A stretch of DNA of 64,000 nucleotides from Escallonia rubra (taxonomy: Eukaryota > Streptophyta > Magnoliopsida > Escalloniales > Escalloniaceae): the NCBI GenBank assembly GCA_033065855.1, contig JAVXUO010000253.1, forward strand, positions 558,001-622,000, read 5' to 3'. The position numbers were made by a program, and so were the translations under genes. The notes beneath the pieces are model-generated. The model saw only the letters and a list, made by a program, of their open reading frames with translations, had not been told where the DNA came from and searched no databases. This document shows, piece after piece, positions 12,449 through 24,400 of this stretch. The stretch's first letter is position 1; each line of letters begins with the position of its first letter.

Positions 12449-15400
12449 TTTTAAGGGCAGGCTTTACATATGCCGGCTGGGGGATATGGCCCAGCCTGGA
12501 CTGGCCAGTCCATTTGACACCTCTATATAATAGACTCATTCTTCCTTTCTTTGTTTTTCTTTGTTTTTCTTTTGATAGGTAATCCAATATAGGAGACTCC
12601 TGCTTGATTCATTGCTACAAGGTCCTAAATGTTGAAACTTAATTCAAGTATACAGAAAATTATTAATCTCCAAAAAATAAGGCACACAAGAAAAACAAGA
12701 AGTGATTTAAAATTTTCGGAAAAAGAAGTTTTACGAGAATTGTGATGTGAGCCAACTGCGAAGGAGTTTCCATGCTTGCCTCACACAGAGTAAAGCATAA
12801 TTAAAGTACCGGTTTGCAAAAGATGGGCTTGATAACAAACTTCCATTCTTCTTAACAAGAACATGCTTCTCCTTTTGTTCATCTGAGGACACTTGGGCCT
12901 GGGCTACACTTCCCCTCGCTTAGACCCCCAGTCCCTATGTGTGGACAGGAACCGATCCCAGGTCTCTTAATCAAAACCCAAGTGGCTTTACCACTTGAAG
13001 AGGATTTTTTTATTTACAGCACTCTGTGTGACTTTTTTTGCTCTATTAACTTGAAAAAGAAGTTTTACGAGAATTGTGATGTGAGCTTGATCCAACCCTA
13101 CCTCGTCATACCCCATCAACTTTGCGTAAACCACTTTGTACAGGGGCATCTGAAGGCCTAAGTTAAATATGACCAGACCATCGGAACGATGCTCCCTCAT
13201 CTTTCCTTAATTGGCGCCACCCACATTGTTGCAGATTTCCTCGCTTCTTAGTCTATCCCTCCTTGTGCGGGCACACATCCACCTTAGCCTTTGCACTTCA
13301 ACTTCACTCATCCTATCTGTATGGTGTATCTTACAACCATATGATAATGGTGACCTCACCTGAGCCGTCCAATAAAAGTTTCTCTCCTTACAATTCACAC
13401 AGCAGCTCACAAACAACCATGGGCAAAATCCTTGTCCATTCTCCCTCCTTTGCTTTATTGTCATATTTATTAGACGTAACCGGTCCCAAGCCCCGATAGA
13501 AAAATGGTTGCTATGATTGACAGCCAGCGTAAGACGCAATCACATTCGATGAACATGAATCCAAAAACATTTAGCTATGAAATGAATGTATGAACTGAAA
13601 AACAGGGGAACTGTATGGGTTTTTTGTGAAGCATATTAATCCTACATAAAATATTATCCAAAACTTCTTTTCATATAATATGTTAGAAAATTCGTACTTA
13701 CTTCAGGGGTATTAATGTCTTGTATTACATAAATCTAATAATAGTGTGTTTGTGCTCCAGTTTCATGCATGATCCTTTCAGCCATTAACATGGTATGAGA
13801 GCCCTAGTGTTTTGATCCTACAGGCCTCTCCGCCTGCAAGACCACTCTCCACATTGCACCACCATCCTCTTCCCCTTCTGCAACTACCAGCGCCAACCTA
13901 CTCACTTGTGCAACCCTCTTGCCCTCCCTATATCCCTCTCTACTGCCCATATATCCTTTTAACCCTCCTCATCTTTCCACCATTTAATTTACCAGAACCA
14001 CTGCTGACCCGTGCATCTGCTGCCCTAGGCTTATCAGGACCACGGCTGCCCAGCCTTTTGCGCTACCACAGACGACTTCTACACCATCCATCAGCATCAG
14101 AACAACAGCAGTCGCTTGGTCCCTTCCAAGTACAGCCATTTTTACTCTTCCTCTGGTTGGTATTTATCTTTAACACAATATTTTGCCAAGGATTGCGTTG
14201 CTTGGTTCGTTAATTCTGTTTTTGGCCATTTGAACTTTACAGTGGGACTGGTTGATTGGTTTGCCTCACCTATACTTCTTTGGCTAGTTGCTAGTTCAGA
14301 TAGTATCAGTTTCTGGTCTGGAAACTCTCTTTTGTTTGCTATTGTCCACTGCAGGTCTTAATTGGTAATAGTTACAGCTTCGTCTGAGGTTAATTCGTCT
14401 AAGATATCCTCTAGGAGTTCCAGACCTATCATGTTTGATATTGTACTTCTTGATTGACTGATTGAAAAATTGGTTCGATTTTCGTCAATGGAAAAAATTG
14501 TTGTCACTAAGACATTGATCGGGAATGGTAAGGAGTAACACCTTGAGGTGAGAAACCTAATGAGATGACTGCACAAGAATTCAAGAACGAGGATGCGGCA
14601 ATATGTACTCAGATGAGTAATTTAGTGGAGAATAAGATGTTTGATTCTTAGTTGCAGGAAACTCCTAATATGGTGACGTTTCTCTCTCGGAAACTCGCTT
14701 TTGCGATCCCAAGTTAGGAGCTCCATGGGATCTCGTCCCAAGCTAATATGGGAACTCGATCCCATTAGCTGGATAGAGATGCATGGAACAAGTGAGAGAA
14801 TACCTGAAAATCAAGCCCTTTTCAACTCAATTCCTTGTTTCTCTCTTCCTTCAAGTCCTTAAAGCCTCCTTGTTTGTTGTTGCTGGCTATGTAAACTATA
14901 CTAAACAAATGATAATACTCTTTACGCATTTATTTATTCAAGCCGCTCCCAACCTCAGATTTTTCTTGTGCTTACGCTCCCCCGCCCCCGTTCCCGCTCC
15001 CGCCCTCGCTTTGTGAAACTAAGGTTTGATTTAGTTGCGCACCATAATACTGTCAAGGAGGTGACGGAAGTTGTAGAAGAGTTGTACTCTGCAATAATGA
15101 TCCCAATCGTTTGTATGATCTATGTCAAGTGGCCTTTCGGGTGCAAAAAGGGAATTACACAGGATTCTGAGAATTTCATGATTTCAAGAAAGCATGTGAG
15201 GAGTGGAACACGTCTCTTCCACTCACCACAGACTTGAAGGGCGGGCGCAGCTTGCTGTATAGGGCTACTTAGCTGGTTATGGTTAGCTTGACTATGTTCA
15301 AGCACAGCTATTGGGTGGGCAAAAAATATTGCTCTCTTAGTGGTGACCAGTCATTGGAGGATGGGGGGAACGCTCTGCTCTTGCTATTCAGTCACAGAGA

Positions 15401-18400
15401 GGTTGTACTAACATTTTTGGCCCGTCTCAGTTCTATGGTGGTAATTCACGCGGTTCTAGACAGCATGAAGATCGAGCTCCCTCTAGTGGTCGTTCAAGTG
15501 GTAGGACTGATGATCGTTCTGGTATGAGGTCATAAGACGCTATTTTGAAGAACCAGGGAATCCTAAGTACTTTTCGTCCTCGAGGTAAATTCCAGAACCA
15601 GCTTTCTCGATTTGCTTATTTAGCTGTTGCACCTCTAAGTGGTCAGCCACCCATTTATCCAGTTGTTCCTCCTAATATGAGCCAGCTTCCATCATCTACA
15701 GTGCCTCCAAAGAGGATGCTTACCATGTCCTAGGCAGAATAATGTCAGCTTCAGCTTGCTCATTTGCCTTCTTCTTCAGCCACCTTAGCCCACACACTTA
15801 AGTCTAAACATGTCTTTCTATGCTACCTTGCGGTTGGAATATTAATGCGGCTGCTACCAATCATATGACTGGTGATTCAGGCATTTTCCCCAGTTTTCAC
15901 CTACCTCCCATGTACCTCACGTACAGTTAGCCAGTGGGTCCACTTCACAGGTTAGGGGTAAACAGATCGGACGTTTCTTCTCATACCTACTTACTTATGT
16001 CTTGTGTTATTTGTCCCAAAATTCCCATTGAATTTGTTATCAGTTAGTCAAAATTGTATATCCCAAAATTGCTCCTATTACTTCGTCTGTGGATCCACAC
16101 ACTCCTTCTCCTGTCACTGACTTGGATCTTTCTCTTGTAGTTTGCAAAGGTAAGTTTACTTGTAGTATGCATCCCCTTTCCTATTCTGTGTCATATGCTC
16201 GTTTGTCTCCCTCAGTTCGTTCATTTGTCTATGTTGTGAGTTCTTATTATGTTCCCAGAACCTTGTCTTAGGCCTTAACTCAGTCTGGGTAAGACGCTGT
16301 TATCGAAGAGGATGGCTGCTTTAGTCAATAATCAGACTTCGGATCTTGTCCCTTGCCATCTGGTAGGTCAATAGTTGGCGATCAATGGGTGTATACCATT
16401 GAAGTCAACCCTGATGATTCTTTTACTCAGTTGAAAGCATGTTTAGTGGCTTAAGGATTTTCCCAAGCATACAGTACTCACTAAGAATGCTACATTAAGA
16501 CGGATAATGGTTAAGTAATAGAGCTTACCAACTAACCATATATATGCACCTGGATCAGGTATCAAATCTCCTTTATCAACAGTGAGCTTGATATTGGGAT
16601 TTATTGGCGTCTTGGCAGCTTTGGAACCCAACATCCGTGCTTCAGCTAACAAACAATTACCTTCAATGGTGTTAGTGATGCTGATTAGGCTGGATCACTC
16701 TCGGATAGGAGATCTACTAGTGGCTATTGCGTCTTTGTTGGTGGGAAATTGCTTTCTTGGAAAAGCAAGAAGAAAAATGTAGTTTCACGCTCAAGTGCTG
16801 AGTCAGAGTAGCCATGGCGCGTACTACGTGTGTGTTAGTTTGGGTTCGGAATTTCTTGCTTGACGTTAAGTTTAAAAAAGTCATGTCCTATGAGGTTCGT
16901 ATGCGATGATAAAGCAGCAATGCACATGGCCTCTAACCCTGTATTTATGAACGACCAAAGCTTATTGAAGTTGATTGCCACTTTCTCTGTGAGAAACTTC
17001 TGGAGAAGATTATTGAGACTAGTTATGTTCGATCAGGATATTAGCTTGCCGATATATTTACTGTAACTCTTGGGGCTAATAAGGGGTGGACTTTCTACAT
17101 AACTAGCTGGGCATGATTGATATATATGCTCCAGCTTGACGGAAGTGTTAGGACATTTTGTAATTTGTTCACCGGTAATTTCGTCTTGTATTATTTTATA
17201 CCTAAAGAAAATGTGTCTGCTCCAACTCATGCATGACACTCTCAGCCTATCAACATTATACTTCAAAAAAGGTACCCCATACGGAATTGTAATGTGGGAT
17301 ATGTTTAAACACATGTCACTAGCATTTGACCAGTAGAAAGTTATTTTATACAGCACAGATTGATAATTATCGTATTAGCTTCTCTATGTGAACTTTGCTG
17401 AGGCAACATAACACTTACAAAGACTTTTAGATTAAAGTACAATTCCTTCAGCTGCAATTTAATTGGACTATGCATTCAGGTGAGCAAATTCCAAGCAGGT
17501 TTGATAGGGCAGGAGTAAAAACATCTTTTGTGAAAAGATCAATGATAAGGACATGAATAGAGGATGGCAGGTATGTGCACCCCATGCAAGTAGTAAGCTG
17601 CAATCAACAGAAAGATAGGGGAGGGGGGAGCCTGAGTACTTTTAAGTGTACCTGCCCTGCAATGTAATCATTTAAAATTATGGGGAGCCCTCGGATCATT
17701 GCTTCTGCGATAGTTCCTGGACCAGCCTACAGGGGAACCAAATCATTATCAGGTGGTTTCGTAGCGTAGAAAGGGAAAAAGTGTATATTACAACAGGAGA
17801 CATTTACCTTAGTAATGATACATTCACAAGCACCCATGCACTCCTCCATTTTAGTAACAAACCCCTTCACCTAAAATCGTAAAGCACCATTTTCTTAAAA
17901 TCATTCCAGCATATATTACACGCTGATAAAAGGCTCCTGTTTACTGTGTGTGCTGGACACTGTGCATGTGCATGTATTGTGTGTCCAGACTCTGTACCAT
18001 TGGCTTGTGAGGAACTGCAAGTCTCTGTGGGTGGATGGGTAGGAAAGAAAGGGGGGGGGGGGGGATCATGATATTAAACAAAGGTGGTTTATTATAGATG
18101 TACGTTCAATTGGAAGAAAAAAAGGGTTAACTTCATCTGGATTTCAATAGAACATTGGTTGTCTAGGTAACTCCACTACGATAAATAATATAGCATTAAA
18201 CAGAAAAATTAATGATAGCTGCAGATTGACACGCTTAAAAGGGCTATTATGACGAATAAGGACGTTTAAATTTCCTAGAGTTGTGTACCTGTATCGGAAT
18301 CTTCCAATCAATTGACAGCAATACGTTGGCAAGCTTTTTGTTGCGACCGCATATCACAAGAACCTGACCTGTTGCCTCCCCAAGATTCTCATCATATAAT

Positions 18401-21400
18401 GCATCTCCAAGTGCCCGAGCAGTTGCCTCAATGGGACCCATCCCTTCCCCACCACCCATCAACAATACAGCAGGAAGGTCCTCAACCATTCCTAGCTCCC
18501 TTCTTAACTCATCCTATTCAAATAAGATGAAGCAGACAGAAATTATAAAATCTTCTGCTTGAATAACACTGAAACTTTTCTTCGACAAGAATTAACAATG
18601 CAATATAAGGAAGCAGAGTAATCTAAGAAGTGCAACAAATGGCATCATGGTTTTTCATGTTTTGTCATGAAGGTGCGTATTAAATGAAATTGAAAGAAAG
18701 AAGTTGACATAATCAAGTGGCAAAAATAAAAGTATAAACATAAAAGAAGTCAAAAATATCTTTCATGGCTTAGGTTTGCAATCATAAATAGCCAAATCAC
18801 CAAAAAGATTTATACATACTCAGACTGGTTAATATGAAGGGGTTCAGACATAGGGTGTCAATTTGTCAACAGTACAACAAAAGCAAGACCCATGGAGCCA
18901 GGCATAAAAAGGTCATCGTAAGAGACTTTGCAACGAGGGGCATTCAAGAAGATGAAGCAAGAACAAACGATAACAGGATGCATTTCATATAGCGGAGCTA
19001 TCCTATTTGTCTAGTCATATCTGAGAATTTTAACCTTCTCTGCCACAGCTAAAGCTATATTACACAGCCTGAAAGGATGACACTAGGCAGTTTCAATTGA
19101 ACTCCCACCCGAGACTGTGATGATCTTCAGGTCACAGTAGAGAAACCGTATCCACCAACCCTCACTCAACCATACAACCTAAGTGTTATTACTTCAAACT
19201 ACTCACTTGAATTCCTGATGCACCGGATCTCATATAGACCCAATTTAATGTTCAGTCAGATTAGAGTATCAGAAAGCTATATTTTGAGTCCGTATAGTTC
19301 TCAACATGAACCATTAAATTCGATAAAGAACACATGCATCAGCTAGGAAACTAAACTTAGATGCTAACCAAGAAAGGTGACCAACCTTTGGTCGAATAGG
19401 CTTAACGAATGAAGGGCGAACAGGTAGGCCATAAACTTTAATTTGAGAAGGCTGGAGGCCAGCTTTTAAGGCCCTTTTCGCTACCTCTTCTGTAGGGCAA
19501 TAGCATCTTGTTACAAGCTTATGAAACCTATATGTCAATCATGACATGCAAGATCAGATCAACATATAGAGCAGCAAACGAGTAGTACGTTTGCAGAACA
19601 TACCACGTAGGATGACACGTGCTTAAATCCGTGACTACAGTGGTAAACACAATTTTTTTCAAAAGACCCTTTGCCCTCAAGATTCGAAGAGGAACATGTT
19701 GCATCAACGGATGTACACTGATGATGATATCAGGCTGGTACTTCATTAAACCATTGGCAACCTCTCTGTGAAAACAGTACAGTCAAATTAAAGGAGAATA
19801 CAAGAGTCAGCACTGCGCAAATTCCTGCTAAATTTATAAGCCAAATTTAGCCAAAACAACGAACACCAAAGTGAAGAGGACAGGAAAGGAATCCTACAGA
19901 TCGCATTTCTTTCGTGGTAGTTGGAAAATACAAGTAAACTAATTGTAATTCACAGATATAGAGGACAAACAATTGAAAGTGGACGTCAACAAAACATAAA
20001 CTTCCTCAAAAAAATTTCTTCAAGCTACGGACAGGGGCAGCAACTAATCGACAAATTGAGAATGAAGGGAAACAATTCCAAGATAATGGGGATTGACCAA
20101 GAGAGTGTGTGTTAAATGGTTATGAAGAGATTAAAATATATGAAGTACATTAAAAGGAGATTTAGCAGGGGAATATGCTTTCATCTCCCAACTGGCTGAC
20201 ATTGAAAATTAACTCTAACCTGACTCTTTCAAATTTATTATGAGTGATTTGACCTAGAAAAGCTATGACGAAGTCCCTTAGAAGGTGTTATCTCTATCAA
20301 TACAAACCGGTGACTGGTAGCTAGGATGAAAAGCAAGACCGCAAGTTGATACCTTAGGTCTAGGTCAAAAACTAACAAACTTTACATAAGCGAAAAGCTA
20401 AATTACAAAAAGTGAGGTCACAAAATATAAGGTGGGACTCACATGTTGTGGATGGGAGATGTACCAAGGCACGATTCCCTGATGTCAAATGATAATGTAA
20501 AAGCCATCAACGATAAAGGAGGTAAGTGCTGAGGTAAGCATTCCCAGTACACGGTGTCATATTAAAAAATGCTACCCCAACGATATCAATAAGAAAACAA
20601 GTTGACGGATGAGGAACTAAAACGAGTACAAAAGACATGACAAGCAATTGTACTCTTATTTGAAAGGGAAGAGAGCTAACCCCAAAAACTGTATCTATTA
20701 ATGGGCTCATACAAAATCCTCAAGTACAAGAATCAAACTTTTTAAACATGGTTGCCAAAGAAGCCAGAAACCCAACAAACCATGTTCAGGTCGATCAGCA
20801 AAAATGACATGGTGTATTATTTACTTCTATCTCAAGGGTCATTAAGATATTCAAGCTTGTTGCGAAATATATTGTGCACTATCTTGTGATGAACCATTTA
20901 GCTAGCTTTGTACTTATCAGCAAAGACTGGGCCTACTGGTTCACATACCAACTTTTGGTAAAAAATCTTGCCTTAATTTTTCCAAGCGTGACCCATGTTT
21001 TGATTTAAGCGTATAAGTAAAAGAAAGACGAGTATCTCGTCAATCAAAAACTTTCACCTCAAACATGAAAATAAAAGAACAGAGAGCAAACATGTGGGTG
21101 ACCTTGTATTGTTCTGTAGAGCATAAGATCAATTGATATTGAAACGAGTAGGACTTGTTCTGAAACTTTTTAACCTTCAAGCTACGTAAACTGATCAGTC
21201 TCTCTATTTTGGTCCGACAATACATATCTTGTTTAGGGTGAAGAGAAACTGTCCCATATAGTTGGAAATTAGCAGGCAAGTATCTTGATTAGGGTGCCCC
21301 GTATCTTGTTTAGGGTGAAGAGAAACTTTCATCCGCCCTTTCATCAGAACATATTACCGTTCTTGCATAAGTCGTGGTCGCCAAGCCAACTAGGCAGTTT

Positions 21401-24400
21401 GGTGGAGCTTGGTATCCTCCCGGTGGGGCGTCTAGGCAACACCTCTCTCTATGCTCATAATCCTTGTGTTTAGAAGCTCCTATAGCTTGCAATTCATCTA
21501 TGGCATAGCATTGTCATTTTACTGAAATCTTAGACCAAGGTGTAGCTTTGATGCTTCAATACATTGGCATAGTTACCTGAGGTTTTTGAACAGATATATC
21601 CACCGTTGATGACAAGCTTTAAGCTTTAACGTCCTCTAGCTTTCCGCGATTGAAGATAAAAGTGTGATTTTCTATTTATCCAATGGATATACTCTACATA
21701 ATGTCAAATTTATCATTTAATATTTGGCTGATTGAAAGAGGGAGGACAAGGTTTAGTGGATTGTGATGACAAGAGAGGATGGTGAGGAAAAAGATACAGG
21801 AAGTCCTGTCTTTTTCAATTGCAGTCAAAATTCCACGATACAAGTACATGTGCCAATTATGCAGAAACACGAAGTATAAGGGACTCTTTGCAAGGTAATA
21901 TGGGGGCATCTTGGCTCTTTTTCCTATTGGCTTGATCGGAATTAACATAATGGCGGACATGAAACCAGGGCATAGCTAAAATGTAATGCTTCCATCGTTC
22001 CCCTCCATCTGCCCTAAACTTAGCTGTTGATGAATTGGCCCAACAATGTAAATCACGCTTTGATACCATCCCTAGACTTCAACCCCGGCTCGCATGTGGA
22101 GAGACGGAAAACAGATTGTTGACAACACAGAATCTGGGGCACAATGGATTGGAAGAACGGGCATATTTGAAGACTTGAATAGAAGCAAATATAAATACCC
22201 GTTATATACATAACTATGAGTACTATTGACCTATAGTGCATTGTCCTATCATCAATTTTAATGGTCACTTTTCCTCATTGGTGTAGTTAAAACCACCTTA
22301 ATCATAGCTCTTATATCATTTCCAACTTGTGCAGCAATCATACGGATTTATTACATCCATTATTGAATGTTTCTTTCTTGTATTTTTACCTTCAACGCTG
22401 GCACGGGGCTGACTGAGGGGAGATCATACAGGAAGATACTAGGAAACCCTTACGAGGGTTAGTTGTGCCTTTCCATACAGCTTATGTAATGACCCAGATC
22501 CGGAACCCCACCACGCAGCAATGCCTCCCTCAAAAAGGCTGGCCAAGTAGGTACATATTAGAGCCTTGGCAGGGTCTTTTAGGGCTAATATCAAACACTA
22601 ACATATACGATGTGGGACGGAGCTTACAATCTCCCTCCTCAAAAAGGCTAGCCAAGTAGGTACTTATGAGATGCTCGACGGGTTTATTAGGGCTATTTCA
22701 AACATCAACATATTTGATCAGGGACGGAGCGTTACAATCATCCGCTTTCGGCCTTAGCAAGGACGCTAAGGCCCAACTTAACCTTGTCACTTATAGCCCA
22801 CAAACTCCCTTCTAGATGTGGGATATATCCTACTAACCCTTTGTTTGCCCCAACCATCCTCTTGCTGTGGGATATACCCGGGTTTGCCTTTTTTTGCCCT
22901 TAACACTGGCAAGCCGACTGGATACGCAATCCCGACGTTTCAAGAGTCCGCTTCGATACCATCTACAATGACCATGTCCACAATCCCACCACATTTAGCG
23001 TCCAAAGGGCTAGCCAAGTAGTTATCTGTGGATCCTTGGCAGTTTCCTTTAAGGCAAATCTCAAGGAGAAATGTATCCGATATGGGAGAGATGTCAAAGC
23101 TTAAGCTTTTTGAGAAAGTTGGTTGCTTTGATCCAAGTAGTATCAGAGCAAAAGGTCCCTGCTTTGAGTTCCTTAACGGAAAGAATAATGTAGAAGCATT
23201 GTTTCTGCTGGACAGGGTGGCTCACAATGAGACCCACTGGGGTGGGGTGGCCCACACAGCACCTGTTGGTTGGCTGACCTATGAGTTGTGAACCACAGTA
23301 GTGAGGAGGTCAATACTAAGTTTCTAGCCCTTTAGGAAGCACCGACACCTCATATGAGTTGAGGTATGGAGTCCAACACCTACCGACACCTTCGGACACG
23401 TGTCGACACCTCTGAGTAGTGTCGGAATTTTTTATTTATTTATTTTAATTAGCAGACACCATGTCAGACACCTCTTAAAGAAGTGTCGGACACCTCTTGA
23501 AGAACTGTTCACATGTATGGGACCAAAGTACAATATTTCAAACTTATTTCAGGGTCAGTGTGTAATAATTGACAAATCTGGGGCTTTTTTACAAATGATC
23601 TTTTAAGCCAAACCCTAATCAGATCTACCCTGGAAAAGGTACACTTCTTCTGTCTCCCTCATCTCTTTTTGTTTTCCTTGTTCTTCCTTTTTTTTTTTTA
23701 CCGAAAGTATCCAAGTTTACCGGTCCAGAGGAAGATAGGTCAACATCTCCGATCTCACTGACAAACCCATCTGACTATATAAGGCCTCTCGTTCATGCCT
23801 TTGGTTCCGGTCTTTTTTCCTTCTTTCTTGTTACTGTAGAGCCTCTAATCTTGGTACTGATGAGACATTCTTTAGATTTCTTTTCACCAGCCTCCTTTCT
23901 TGTTGTTGTTGAGACTATTTCATGTCACTGTCTTTCTTTCTCATCCATTTTGAAAAGAATTTCAGTTGCTCCAATTGATGTTTATTTTTATTATATATGT
24001 TTTACTTATATATAAAAAATAAAAAATATTAAAAAATTCAGCGGTGTCATGTGGTGTCCAAAATCTGATTTTATGGAAATTGTGGTGTCCAGTTAGTGTC
24101 GGTGTCGAACTCGGTGTCCGTGTCGTGTATGTGCTACCTAGCTAGCCTTGCTGATCTAAAATAATTTTGATCAAGAAATTGTAAGCAAGCTTCTAAACTT
24201 GGGCGGATTTTTGAGTTATTCATCTATTAGCAGCAACCCATTGGTAAAATCATACACCAATGAACCAGATCTTATAAGTTTCCTGTCAATCCATGACTAG
24301 GAAAAAACATAAGGACTTAGCCTACTGAAAATGAGAAATTCACTTCTTTGTTTTACAACTATTGCCAGAGAAGATAGTATTTATCATCTTAAAATATCCT

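Noticed and set aside
12890-13060. Possible tRNA-derived SINE
   Set aside because: The stretch has a SINE-like feel (ggaaccgatcccaggtctc) but no convincing A and B boxes, tail or target duplication.
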